Assembly: GCF_000012885.1 (NCBI RefSeq)
Contig: NC_007498.2
Coordinates: forward strand, 3,008,001-3,072,000
Source: Syntrophotalea carbinolica DSM 2380
GTDB taxonomy: Bacteria; Desulfobacterota; Desulfuromonadia; Desulfuromonadales; Syntrophotaleaceae
Length of the DNA: 64,000 nucleotides
Direction of reading: 5' to 3'
Shown: in pieces, positions 34,228 through 43,413 of the stretch
How the letters are laid out: every line of letters begins with the position of its first letter
Position numbering within the stretch: the first letter of the stretch is position 1
Position numbers and translations under genes: made by a program
The notes under the pieces: model-generated
The model's input: the letters and a program-made list of their open reading frames with translations, nothing else
Databases searched by the model: none
Told to the model about the DNA's origin: nothing

Positions 34228-34387
34228 ACAAAAATGAATGGCTATCAAAGCCGCCGAACAATGGTCCTTCTGCAATGCTAAAGATATGACAATAAACTTG
34301 AATACTTGCTTTTCACTCTAAGTTTCTGGGTTCAATGCAATTTTAAACATTTTAAATGTATAAATTAAACTTTAATTTTGGATTAAC

Positions 34388-35314
34388 ATGAAAAACGTTA
34401 GCATTTGCATACCGTCATATAATAGTGAAAAGTATATAAACCAAACCATAGACTCTGTTCTCTGCCAACTCTACAAGAATTATGAAATTATAATTGTCGA
34501 TGACAAATCATCTGACAATACAAGAGAAATAATTTCCAATTATGCAATAGAAAATAAATCTATCAAATTTTATACTAACGATTCAAACTTAGGTATCGTC
34601 GGCAATTTCAATAAATGTTTGAGTCTTTGTAAAGGAAAGTACATAAAATATCTCCTTGCTGACGACCTCTTCCTCACCCCAGACTGCCTGGGACGCTTTG
34701 TAGATGCTCTAGAAAGTCATCCGAACGTTTCGCTCGTCAGTTCAGGCAGGCAACTCATCGACTCCCAATCAAATGTGATTGGTGAGGCTGTCAGTTATGC
34801 TGAAGGTGTATATTCTCCTGGAAAAGAAATTATCAAGGATTGTCTTTTATATTTTAAAAATAAAATCGGAGAACCAACTTCTGTCATTTTCAGAAGAGAT
34901 GCTCTAAAAAGAGGATTCAAAGATAACTATAGGCAAGTCCTTGACCTGGAAATGTGGTTTCACTTACTTGAAAATGGTGATCTTTACTATATAAAAGATA
35001 AACTGGTTGGCTTCCGAATACATGAAGAACAAACGACACAAAAAAACAAAAACGGCTTAGTTTATTTCAGTGATGTTCCACTTTTACTAAATGATTATTG
35101 CCACAAACCTTATATACGATTTGGAAGACTCATAAAGACATTGATTTTGATAAAATTCGGAGAAAAGGCGTTCAAATTATACAAAAATGGTCGGATAAAC
35201 TTTTATGACATGAAAAGAATTATTAATCACGATTTTTCTTTTTTTACATTTATCATGCTGAGACCGTTTTACAAATTCGTGAAAAACATCTTGCGTTTAA
35301 AGTTTTTAAGATAA
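34388..35314 (+). CDS. GT2-family glycosyltransferase, A+T-rich
   Basis: A 308-residue GT-A enzyme. [21 protein letters not shown] starts the nucleotide-binding fold, [11 protein letters not shown] and [12 protein letters not shown] give the acidic metal site, and [14 protein letters not shown] is the acceptor loop typical of GT2. Codons are heavily A+T-ending (AAA, ATA, TTA, AAT), unlike the genes on either side, and the 160 bases upstream are A+T rich too. This fits recent transfer, as is common in O-antigen regions. The ribosome site is not evident. Confidence 0.85.
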   Translation: MKNVSICIPSYNSEKYINQTIDSVLCQLYKNYEIIIVDDKSSDNTREIISNYAIENKSIKFYTNDSNLGIVGNFNKCLSLCKGKYIKYLLADDLFLTPDCLGRFVDALESHPNVSLVSSGRQLIDSQSNVIGEAVSYAEGVYSPGKEIIKDCLLYFKNKIGEPTSVIFRRDALKRGFKDNYRQVLDLEMWFHLLENGDLYYIKDKLVGFRIHEEQTTQKNKNGLVYFSDVPLLLNDYCHKPYIRFGRLIKTLILIKFGEKAFKLYKNGRINFYDMKRIINHDFSFFTFIMLRPFYKFVKNILRLKFLR

Positions 35315-35348
35315 ACGAACAAGCTTGATTGAATACAAAGGGACGGCC

Positions 35349-36437
35349 ATGAAAAAAATATTAGTAACCGGCGGATGCGGATTCATAGGATCCAATTTTA
35401 TCCATGTGGCCCGGCAATTTCTCCCGGACATTGCCATCATCAACCTCGACAAGCTGACCTATGCCGGCAACCCATCCAACCTCCGCGGACTGGAACAGGG
35501 ATCCGGATACCGTTTTGTGGCCGGCGATATCTGCGACATCGACCTCGTGTCCCGGATTTTCACGGAAGAGAAGATTGACACCGTGGTGCATTTCGCCGCC
35601 GAATCCCACGTCGACCGCAGCATCGAGGGGCCCGCCGAGTTCATCCAGACCAATATTGTCGGCACATTCAATCTACTCGAAGCAGCTCGCAAAACCTGGC
35701 TGGCGCAACCCGCAGACGAGAACCGCGATAAGCGCTTCCTGCACGTCAGCACCGATGAGGTTTACGGGTCGCTGGGAGCTACCGGGTTTTTCACCGAAAC
35801 CACGCCCTACGATCCGCGCTCGCCCTACTCTGCGAGCAAGGCCTCTTCCGACCACCTGGTCAGCGCCTATTTTCACACCTACGGCTTGCCCACCCTCATC
35901 ACCAACTGCTCAAACAATTACGGACCGTATCAGTTTCCTGAAAAACTGATCCCGCTGATCATCAACAATGCGCTGAACGGCAAACCGTTGCCGGTCTATG
36001 GAGATGGCAAAAACGTGCGCGACTGGCTCTTTGTCGCAGATCACTGCCATGCCATCCTCCAGGTGCTGGCGCGCGGCAGAATCGGGGAAACCTACAATAT
36101 CGGCGGCAACAACGAGAGACAGAACATAGAGGTCGTGCACACGATTTGCGATATTCTGGATGAGAAAGTAGGGTTGTTAGCTTCGGGTAAACCCCGGCGG
36201 GAACTGATCTCTTTCGTCAAGGACCGCGCCGGACACGATCGGCGCTATGCTATCGACGCCTCCAAGATCGGCAACGATCCCGGCTGGCAACCAGCGGTTA
36301 CCTTTGAGGAAGGCATTCGCCGAACCATCGATTGGTATCTGGACAACCCGGATTGGTCCGCCGCCATCCTGGACGGCTCTTACCGGGAGTATTATCAAAA
36401 AATGTATGGCGTGAAGCTTGAGACCGTCGCCCCCTGA
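35349..36437 (+). CDS. rfbB: dTDP-glucose 4,6-dehydratase
   Basis: A 362-residue short-chain dehydrogenase-type enzyme, second step of dTDP-L-rhamnose synthesis. The NAD loop is [12 protein letters not shown], the catalytic region is [10 protein letters not shown] and [11 protein letters not shown] (YxxxK), and [15 protein letters not shown] is a family signature. The ATG at 35349 has AAAGGGA upstream and gives the usual MKKILVTGG start. It is first of four rfb genes in the order B-D-A-C. Confidence 0.96.
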   Translation: MKKILVTGGCGFIGSNFIHVARQFLPDIAIINLDKLTYAGNPSNLRGLEQGSGYRFVAGDICDIDLVSRIFTEEKIDTVVHFAAESHVDRSIEGPAEFIQTNIVGTFNLLEAARKTWLAQPADENRDKRFLHVSTDEVYGSLGATGFFTETTPYDPRSPYSASKASSDHLVSAYFHTYGLPTLITNCSNNYGPYQFPEKLIPLIINNALNGKPLPVYGDGKNVRDWLFVADHCHAILQVLARGRIGETYNIGGNNERQNIEVVHTICDILDEKVGLLASGKPRRELISFVKDRAGHDRRYAIDASKIGNDPGWQPAVTFEEGIRRTIDWYLDNPDWSAAILDGSYREYYQKMYGVKLETVAP

Positions 36438-36473
36438 GTTCTTTTTCCCCTGACCTTTGGAGAGAACAGCAAC

Positions 36474-37418
36474 ATGCCGAATCAAAAACGCCGGGTGGCC
36501 ATTGTCGGTGCCAGAGGAATGCTCGCCCGCATGGTGCTGCGATCGGCGCCGTCCGAGTGGGACATTGTCGCCCTTAGCCACCCCCAATTCGACTTGACCG
36601 ACCGGGCCTCCGCCAGGATGGGGCTGAGTGCCTTTCAGCCTGATGTCATCATCAACTGCGCGGCCTACACCGACGTGGATGGTGCGGAATCAAACGAAGC
36701 TCTTGCTTTTTCGGTAAATGCCGTTGGCCCTGGAAATCTGGCACAGGTCGCCAAAGAGCTCAACGCAACCCTGGTGCACTTCTCTTCCGACTATGTTTTC
36801 GGCGGCGACAAAACAGCCCCTTACCGCGAGACCGACTGTCCGGACCCCCGGTCGATTTACGGCAAATCGAAGCTCCAGGGCGAACAGCTGATACAGGACA
36901 GCGGCCTGGAGCGATTCTTTATCGTCCGCACCAGCTGGCTGTATGGTCCCGGCGGGAAAAATTTTGTCGAATCCATGATCCGGTTGGCGCAACAACGCGA
37001 AGAATTGCGTATCGTGGCAGACCAGTTCGGTTCGCCCACCTACACAGCCGACTTGACGCAGGCTGCGCTAAACCTCCTTGCCGAGGAAACAACGGACACC
37101 AGGAAAAAGCGCACCCCAGATCCCCTTTATGGCATTTACCATTACGCCAACGAGGGGCAATGCAGTTGGCACCGGTTTGCGGAAGAGATCGTATCGCTGC
37201 TGAAAACCAACGGAGAAACCATTAAAGCGAAGCTCATTCTCCCTATTCCCACAACGGCATACCCCTTGCCGGCACCCCGCCCATCCTATTCCGTGTTATC
37301 CAAAGCAAAGTACCGAAAGACTACCGGCGCCATCGTCCCCAACTGGCGCCAGGCACTGGCTCGGTATATGGCAAACCGGCTGAATTCTCAAAGCCACCCC
37401 CAAGGCGGAAGCCCTTAA
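36474..37418 (+). CDS. rfbD: dTDP-4-dehydrorhamnose reductase
   Basis: A 314-residue reductase completing dTDP-L-rhamnose. The N-terminal nucleotide loop is [10 protein letters not shown], the catalytic YxxxK is in [12 protein letters not shown], and [22 protein letters not shown] is a family signature. TGGAGAG precedes the ATG. It lies 36 bases after rfbB. It is slightly longer than usual because of a C-terminal tail. Confidence 0.94.
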   Translation: MPNQKRRVAIVGARGMLARMVLRSAPSEWDIVALSHPQFDLTDRASARMGLSAFQPDVIINCAAYTDVDGAESNEALAFSVNAVGPGNLAQVAKELNATLVHFSSDYVFGGDKTAPYRETDCPDPRSIYGKSKLQGEQLIQDSGLERFFIVRTSWLYGPGGKNFVESMIRLAQQREELRIVADQFGSPTYTADLTQAALNLLAEETTDTRKKRTPDPLYGIYHYANEGQCSWHRFAEEIVSLLKTNGETIKAKLILPIPTTAYPLPAPRPSYSVLSKAKYRKTTGAIVPNWRQALARYMANRLNSQSHPQGGSP

Positions 37419-37506
37419 GACAGAACAAAGCGAAAACATCCCTGGCTTGACAACTCATAACTCCTCGGGCTTCAAGAAAGAGCATTTTGAAAGGAACGTA
37501 TTCGTA

Positions 37507-38385
37507 ATGGCTGCAATTAAAAAAGGCATCGTTCTGGCGGGTGGCGCCGGCAACAGACTCTACCCCTTGACCCTGGTGGCGAGCAAACAGTTGCAGCCGG
37601 TCTACGACAAGCCGATGATTTATTATCCCCTGGCAACCCTCATGCTTGCCGGTATCCATGATATCCTGATTATTTCAACACCGCAGGACATCCCCCGCTT
37701 CCGGGCATTATTGGGAAATGGCAGCCGATGGGGAATCAAACTGTCCTATGCCGTCCAGCCCGAGCCCAAAGGCATCGCCCAGGCATTTCTGATCGGGGAA
37801 GAATTCATCGCCGGCGAATCCGTCTGCCTGATCCTTGGCGACAACCTTTTTTACGGCAAGGTGGGACTGGATACGATCATTGACAACTTTGCCGGAGGCG
37901 CAACGGTTTTCGGCTATCCGGTCAGCGACCCGGAACGCTACGGAGTGGTGCAGTTCGACTCCGCGGGCAAAGCCATCGGACTCGAGGAAAAACCGTCAAA
38001 CCCCAAATCCCAGTACGCCATCCCGGGACTGTACCTTTACGATAACAAGGTTGTCGCCATGGCGAAGAGCCTGCGGCCCTCCGGCCGCGGCGAACTGGAG
38101 ATCACCGATCTCAATCTGGAGTATCTTCGACGGGGGGAACTCCAGGTGGAGAAACTCGGCCGGGGCATTGCGTGGCTCGATACCGGAACGCACATGAGCC
38201 TGCTGGAAGCCAGCCATTTCATCGGTACCATTGAAGCTCGACAAGGGACCAAAATCGCCTGCCTCGAAGAAATTGCCCTGCGCAAAGGATTTATCGACAA
38301 AAGCCGGATGACGACCATCCTTCGCGACATCCCGCAATCAAGCTACCGCGATTATCTCGAGCAAGTACTGAGAGACGAGTTATGA
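37507..38385 (+). CDS. rfbA: glucose-1-phosphate thymidylyltransferase
   Basis: A 292-residue nucleotidyltransferase, first step of the dTDP-rhamnose pathway. The signature is [20 protein letters not shown] followed by [26 protein letters not shown] holds the metal-binding Asp. The ATG at 37507 has AAAGGA upstream; an open extension to 37447 is unlikely. Its stop overlaps the rfbC start by four bases. Confidence 0.95.
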   Translation: MAAIKKGIVLAGGAGNRLYPLTLVASKQLQPVYDKPMIYYPLATLMLAGIHDILIISTPQDIPRFRALLGNGSRWGIKLSYAVQPEPKGIAQAFLIGEEFIAGESVCLILGDNLFYGKVGLDTIIDNFAGGATVFGYPVSDPERYGVVQFDSAGKAIGLEEKPSNPKSQYAIPGLYLYDNKVVAMAKSLRPSGRGELEITDLNLEYLRRGELQVEKLGRGIAWLDTGTHMSLLEASHFIGTIEARQGTKIACLEEIALRKGFIDKSRMTTILRDIPQSSYRDYLEQVLRDEL

Positions 38386-38924
38386 ACAAGATTGAAACGG
38401 AACTTTCTGAGGTTTTTATGATCGAACCGAAAATCTTCGGCGATCAGAGGGGTTTCTTCTTCGAAAGCTTCAACCAGAAACAGTGGCAAAACACGACGGG
38501 CCTGAGCACCCGGTTCGTCCAGGACAATCATTCCCGATCCGCCAGGGGCGTGTTAAGGGGGCTGCATTACCAGATCGAGCAGGTTCAGGCCAAATTGGTA
38601 CGCGTCATCGTCGGCGAGGTCTTCGATGTTGCCGTGGACATCCGGCGACACTCCCCAACGTTCGGCAAATGGGTCGGAGTCCGCCTATCCGCCGAAAACA
38701 AACGCCAGCTGTGGATTCCTGAAGGCTTTGCGCATGGTTTTCTCGTGCTGTCCGAGGTGGCGGAGTTCCTGTACAAGACCACGGATTATTATGCCCCCGA
38801 ACATGAAAGAGCCATTATCTGGAACGATCCGGATCTTGCCATTCACTGGCCCACCGACGAAGAACCGACGCTGTCGGAGAAAGACAAAAGGGCTTTACCT
38901 TTAAACGAGGCCGAGCTTTTTTAG
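38382..38924 (+). CDS. rfbC: dTDP-4-dehydrorhamnose 3,5-epimerase
   Basis: A 180-residue cupin-fold epimerase of usual length. The catalytic His is in [12 protein letters not shown] and the Tyr acid in [24 protein letters not shown] is a family landmark. It starts inside the rfbA stop (ATGA). A C5/G5 hairpin (about 38934-38959) follows, without a T-run. Confidence 0.95.
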   Translation: MNKIETELSEVFMIEPKIFGDQRGFFFESFNQKQWQNTTGLSTRFVQDNHSRSARGVLRGLHYQIEQVQAKLVRVIVGEVFDVAVDIRRHSPTFGKWVGVRLSAENKRQLWIPEGFAHGFLVLSEVAEFLYKTTDYYAPEHERAIIWNDPDLAIHWPTDEEPTLSEKDKRALPLNEAELF

Positions 38925-39076
38925 CCCTGAAAACCCCCAGACGCCGCGAAACCGGGGGGACAATATCCCCGCTGGCCTTCACCGCAATTCGAACAGGAGC
39001 AACTGGCACACATTGATTTTTCCGCTGCCCCCCCATTGTTGTGTTTACGTAACCGGAAGAACATGATAGTTTTCAC

Positions 39077-39105
39077 CTTAATGCATCATAACGAATAGCA
39101 TTAAG
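39077..39105 (+). promoter_or_regulatory. inverted repeat upstream of the last glycosyltransferase gene
   Basis: CTTAATGC (39077-39084) and GCATTAAG (39098-39105) are perfect 8-base arms separated by 13 bases, ending 19 bases before the ATG at 39125. The layout looks like a dimeric repressor site over a promoter. There is no T-run. Confidence 0.4.
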
Positions 39106-39124
39106 TGACAAAGGTTTCACATTT

Positions 39125-40249
39125 ATGAAAATTGCCATAGTTCGAAAGGAATCCGGCTTCCAGCGGGGAGGAGCGGAAGCATATTGCGCCAATCTGTGTC
39201 GCTGCCTCGCGGACATGGGGCACCAGGTATTTCTGGTAGCTCGCGAATGCGATGATAACATTCATCCCGAATTGGTACACGTCCCCGTACAAGTTCGCAA
39301 TTGGTCGTCGTCGGCACGCAACCTGTCTTTCCATCGCAACAGCCAAATCGCCCTCAAACAACTCAACGTTGACCGCGTATATGCCCTGAGCCGGACTTTT
39401 CCTGCCGACGCGTTCCGCTTCAGCGACCCTTTTCATGCCACATGGCTCGATATCCGCTATACCGCCCGGTGGCGAAACACGCTTGAACGGATGAATCCGC
39501 GCCACCGCACCATTCTGGCATTGGAGCAGGAGATCTGCCGCACCCAACATACCGGGGCCATCATCACCAATTCCCATTGGGTTCGCCGACAGTTACTCGA
39601 TTACTACAACTACCCGGGCGAACGCATTCACGTCGTATACAACGGGGTCGATCTGGATAAATTCACCCCGCCCAGCCAAGAGGCTATCGTCAACGGGCCC
39701 TTGAAATTATTGTTCGTAGCCAACGATTTCGTTCGCAAAGGACTTGCCTTCATTCTTGATGCATTGCACCAACTGAAAACAGCCGGCATTGCCTGCCACC
39801 TGGCCGTTGTTGGCCGAGACAACCCCCTGCCGTTCCGCAAACACGCAGAAAAACTCGGCATATCCGCAGCTGTCGATTTTTGTGGGGCCAGCAGCCACAC
39901 CCGGAACAGCTACCGTGCCGCAGACCTGTTGGTACTACCCACCCTAAGCGACCCCTTTGCCAACGTCTGTCTGGAAGCGCTGGCTTGCGGCTTGCCGGTT
40001 ATGACCACGACCCACAATGGCGCCTCGGAAATACTGACCGAAGAGCAGACCGGATATGTGCTTCGTGGCGACCGTCCCCTTACTCCGCAAATTGTAACGG
40101 GACTCGTAAACTTCAGCCGTCTGTCCCGGGAACGGCGGCTGGAAATGCGTCGTCTGGCCAGGCTCTGCGCCCAGGGATTCACCATTACAAACAATACCCG
40201 GCAGACCGTCGAGGTTCTGGAATCGGCAAACCGACCTCAGCCATTCTGA
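39125..40249 (+). CDS. GT4-family glycosyltransferase (WaaG-like)
   Basis: A 374-residue GT-B enzyme similar to LPS-core glucosyltransferases. RGGAEAYCANLCRCLADMGH is the acceptor-side start, LKLLFVANDFVRKGLAFILDAL the donor-domain start, and DLLVLPTLSDPFANVCLEALACGLPV the E-x7-E type donor site. No signal peptide, so it works at the cytoplasmic membrane face. It is separated from rfbC by 200 bases and may have its own promoter. Confidence 0.88.
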   Translation: MKIAIVRKESGFQRGGAEAYCANLCRCLADMGHQVFLVARECDDNIHPELVHVPVQVRNWSSSARNLSFHRNSQIALKQLNVDRVYALSRTFPADAFRFSDPFHATWLDIRYTARWRNTLERMNPRHRTILALEQEICRTQHTGAIITNSHWVRRQLLDYYNYPGERIHVVYNGVDLDKFTPPSQEAIVNGPLKLLFVANDFVRKGLAFILDALHQLKTAGIACHLAVVGRDNPLPFRKHAEKLGISAAVDFCGASSHTRNSYRAADLLVLPTLSDPFANVCLEALACGLPVMTTTHNGASEILTEEQTGYVLRGDRPLTPQIVTGLVNFSRLSRERRLEMRRLARLCAQGFTITNNTRQTVEVLESANRPQPF

Positions 40250-40577
40250 CCCAAGATTCCGAAACCCGCACCCATGCGCCCATTTTCAGCCCAGGCGGTT
40301 GTTACGCAAAGCTCGGCAGGGTAGCGGCCGCCGCACAACCGCGATCCAGCGCGATGTACATGCTTTATCCCGAACATCGAACCTCGCAGCGGCACCGGAC
40401 TGTCTGAGTAGACAAAGTACTCTATCCGTGTAACAACGCCTCCCTGCAATCCCCACTCCCGACTTCGCCGCTGCGCCCCCGAAACTTCCGGATCCCCCGG
40501 CTAAGGTGTTGCCATTATAAGACTTTTAGCCTTCTTGAACCCGAACACAGAACACAACGAACACCCACCAAGAGCCC

Positions 40578-40593
40578 TGGCACCGTACTTGCA
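40578..40593 (+). promoter_or_regulatory. sigma-54 promoter of the glutamate synthase operon
   Basis: TGGCAC-CGTAC-TTGCA matches the sigma-54 consensus fully at the conserved positions (GG at 40579-40580, GC at 40591-40592). The predicted start is near 40604, about 58 bases before the first ATG. The rest of 40250-40577 contains no gene I can support. Confidence 0.9.
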
Positions 40594-40661
40594 TTTGAGT
40601 ATCGGCCACACGAAACCCTTACGTGGTTGTTTGTGTACACACCATCCGGAGGTTAGATCGA

Positions 40662-41768
40662 ATGTGTCGTATTGGAGCTATTAAAAGCCGCCACTATGTG
40701 CACCCCAGCCAAGCCCTTTTGCTCATGCAGTCCCAACAGAAGGGACATGACAATTCCGGCTTCGCCATGGTCATGCAGGACCTTGGGGGCATCTTCGAAA
40801 ACTACAAGCATCTGCCTACTTTGTCGCTGGCCTGCACGGACGAAGGACTACAGATCGCCAAAGCCATCATGGACGCTCGCGGTTTCCGCATGGTCCACGA
40901 ATGGGAGCCGCAGACCAACCGGCAGCCGGGTCTGGATATCCAGGCCATGCCGCACTACGTCTTCCAGACCTTTGATTATCCCGAAACCTACGCCGACGCC
41001 AGCCAGAAGGACAAAGAGGAACTGCTCCTCGACACCCGCCTGGAACTGCGGGCCGGCATGGAAGAGGATTGCAAAGGCTTCGCCTATTCCTTCTGGCCCG
41101 ACGTCGTCACCCTGAAGGAAATCGGCGATCCCCGCGACATCGGAACGTTCTTCAATATCTGGGAAGCGGACGACAAGTTCACCGCCAAGGTCATCACTGC
41201 CCAGTGCCGGCAGAACACCAACTACGCCATCGTGCGCTATGCCGCGCACCCCTTCTTCATTCAGGGTTATACGGCACTGGCCAACGGCGAAAACACCTTC
41301 TATCAGAAAAACAAAGAGTTCCAGCAGAACCTGCATCGCGGATACATCGGCTTCGAGTCCGACTCCCAGTGCTTCCTTTACACTCTGCACCACGTGCATC
41401 ACGAGCTGGGCTGGCCGCTGCCCTACTACAAACACGTCATCACGCCGCTGCCTTTCGAGGATGTCGTCAAACGGGAAGACCAGCAACAACTGCTGGCCTT
41501 GCGTCAGTCCCTGGCGCACCTGGAGATCAACGGTCCCAATACCATCATCGGCGTGTTGCCCGACAACACCATGTTCACCTGCTGCGACGCCAAAAAACTG
41601 CGGCCGGTCGTGGTCGGCAGGGATGAAGACACCGTGGTTCTGTCCTCGGAGGTCTGCGGCATCAACGAGATCCTGCCGAACCGCAATTGGGAGACGGATA
41701 TCTACCCCAATGAGCGTGAAATCGTGGTTATAGACAACAACCTGGAGGTCCAGCGATGGAAACAGTAA
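40662..41768 (+). CDS. glutamate synthase, glutamine amidotransferase domain subunit
   Basis: A 368-residue stand-alone class II amidotransferase domain of archaeal-type split glutamate synthase. After Met removal the N-terminal nucleophile would be Cys2 (MCRIGAIKSR); QQKGHDNSGFAM and RYAAHPFFIQGYTALANGE hold glutaminase-site residues. The ATG at 40662 is fixed by this Cys and by GGAGG upstream. It channels ammonia to the FMN subunit encoded next; the two genes overlap by 13 bases. Sigma-54 control is predicted. Confidence 0.88.
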   Translation: MCRIGAIKSRHYVHPSQALLLMQSQQKGHDNSGFAMVMQDLGGIFENYKHLPTLSLACTDEGLQIAKAIMDARGFRMVHEWEPQTNRQPGLDIQAMPHYVFQTFDYPETYADASQKDKEELLLDTRLELRAGMEEDCKGFAYSFWPDVVTLKEIGDPRDIGTFFNIWEADDKFTAKVITAQCRQNTNYAIVRYAAHPFFIQGYTALANGENTFYQKNKEFQQNLHRGYIGFESDSQCFLYTLHHVHHELGWPLPYYKHVITPLPFEDVVKREDQQQLLALRQSLAHLEINGPNTIIGVLPDNTMFTCCDAKKLRPVVVGRDEDTVVLSSEVCGINEILPNRNWETDIYPNEREIVVIDNNLEVQRWKQ

Positions 41769-43399
41769 AAATAAACGACATCGCCTGCAACGATCTTCCC
41801 TGGAAGATTCAGTATCATCCCGAGCGCTGCACCCTGTGCGGATCCTGTATTGCGGCCTGTACATTCGACGCCATCGGGCCGAAAATGGAGCGGCGACGCA
41901 TTACCTTTACGGAAAGCGCCACCCCCGAACCCAAGACCCGTTTCACCGCTCAACCGGTGATCGCCCAGGCGAACAAGATCAAGAACTTCTGCCGCGGCTG
42001 CGGCGTCTGCGAGCGCGTGTGCCCCAACAACGCCATCAGCTCCAGTCGCAACCCCGACTCCCGCTTCAACGTGGTCTACGCGACTTCGACCGGCACCGGA
42101 CCCAAACGCGGCGGTCGTAACAATCTCGAAGTACAGGCCCGCACCCTGGACACCTTGCGCGTCGGGCGTATTTCGCAGATGACCGACCCGAGCCTTGACG
42201 CCCAGCGCCATGTCTTCGACTGTCTTGCTCCCCTGGGGCGCATTCTGCCGGCAAACTCGCTGCCCTTTGACCAGGCCGCTGACGGCAATCTGGTCCAGAA
42301 GGGCCACACCCCGCCGGTACACTGGATCTACCCGGTTATCATCGGCGACATGTCCATCGGGGCCTTGTCCTGGCGCATGTGGGAAGCTATTGCCATGGCG
42401 GTCGCCTACCTCAACGAGGAATGCGGACTGCCGGTGCGCATGTGCTCCGGGGAAGGCGGCATGCCGGTACGGCTGCTGAAAAGCCGTTACCTCAAATACA
42501 TGATCCTGCAGATCGCCTCCGGGCATTTCGGTTGGAACCGCATCATCCAGGCCATGCCGGATATGGTTGAAGATCCGGCCGGGATTTTGATCAAGATCGG
42601 CCAGGGCGCCAAGCCCGGCGACGGCGGCCTGCTGATGGCGGCCAAAGTGGCCGAGCACATCCAGGCCATCCGCGGCGTGCCCAAGGCGGATCTGCTGTCG
42701 CCGCCCAACCATCAGGGTCTCTACTCCATCGAGGAGAGCGTGCAGAAGATGTTCCTGTCTTTCAATGCCGCTTTCAAATTCCGCGTGCCGGTGGCCATCA
42801 AGGTTGCCGCAAGCGCCACCTCGGTTTCGGTGTTCAACAACCTGGTGCGCGACCCCTATAATATCGTCGGCGGATTCTTCCTCGACGGTATCGACGGCGG
42901 TACCGGCGCAGCCCACGACATCAGCCTCGACCATACCGGCCACCCGAGCGTCAGCAAACTGCGCGACTGTTACCTGGCCGCGGTGGCACAGGGTCGTCAG
43001 GGGCAGATTCCACTGTGGGCGGCCGGCGGCCTCGGCAAAACCGGCAACCTGGCAGCCGATGCCTTCAAGATGATGTGTCTTGGCGCCAACGGCGTATTTA
43101 CCGGCAAGCTGATTCTGCAGATGGCCGGTTGCCTCGGCAACGACCACAGCCGCTGCAACGCCTGCAACACCGGCCTGTGCCCGGTAGGCATCACCACGCA
43201 GCAACCGGTACTGGTCAAGCGTCTCGATCCGGAACGAGTGGCGGAAAATATCGTCAACTACTTCCTGGCCATGGATGTGGAGTTGCGCAAGCTCATGGCC
43301 CCCATCGGCAACTCCTCCCTGCCCATCGGTCGTTCCGACTGCCTGGTCTCTTCGGACAAGGCTGTCGCTGATCGTCTGCAGGTTCAGTACGTCTGTTAA
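41756..43399 (+). CDS. glutamate synthase, FMN-binding central domain subunit with ferredoxin domain
   Basis: A 547-residue subunit. An N-terminal two-cluster ferredoxin (CTLCGSCIAAC and CRGCGVCERVC, residues about 25-90) is followed by the glutamate synthase central and FMN domain: MCSGEGGMPVRLLKSRYL, ILIKIGQGAKPGDGG, DGIDGGTGAA, and a C-terminal Cys cluster (CNACNTGLCPVG) for the 3Fe-4S site. It forms glutamate from 2-oxoglutarate and ammonia. The ferredoxin domain should take electrons from the downstream subunit. Confidence 0.92.
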   Translation: METVKINDIACNDLPWKIQYHPERCTLCGSCIAACTFDAIGPKMERRRITFTESATPEPKTRFTAQPVIAQANKIKNFCRGCGVCERVCPNNAISSSRNPDSRFNVVYATSTGTGPKRGGRNNLEVQARTLDTLRVGRISQMTDPSLDAQRHVFDCLAPLGRILPANSLPFDQAADGNLVQKGHTPPVHWIYPVIIGDMSIGALSWRMWEAIAMAVAYLNEECGLPVRMCSGEGGMPVRLLKSRYLKYMILQIASGHFGWNRIIQAMPDMVEDPAGILIKIGQGAKPGDGGLLMAAKVAEHIQAIRGVPKADLLSPPNHQGLYSIEESVQKMFLSFNAAFKFRVPVAIKVAASATSVSVFNNLVRDPYNIVGGFFLDGIDGGTGAAHDISLDHTGHPSVSKLRDCYLAAVAQGRQGQIPLWAAGGLGKTGNLAADAFKMMCLGANGVFTGKLILQMAGCLGNDHSRCNACNTGLCPVGITTQQPVLVKRLDPERVAENIVNYFLAMDVELRKLMAPIGNSSLPIGRSDCLVSSDKAVADRLQVQYVC

Positions 43400-43413
43400 G
43401 GAGGTTTCAAGTA

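Noticed and set aside
40285-40345. ACGCAAAGC followed by GGTAGCGG, similar to part of a GEMM (c-di-GMP) riboswitch
   Set aside because: The GGGCAAACC side and the GAAA-capped hairpin that must precede it are absent, and the sequence is nearly 300 bases before the mapped sigma-54 promoter.
41702-43204. 500-codon minus-strand open frame opposite the glutamate synthase FMN subunit
   Set aside because: It is the antisense of a well-supported gene; no start site or domain is visible.
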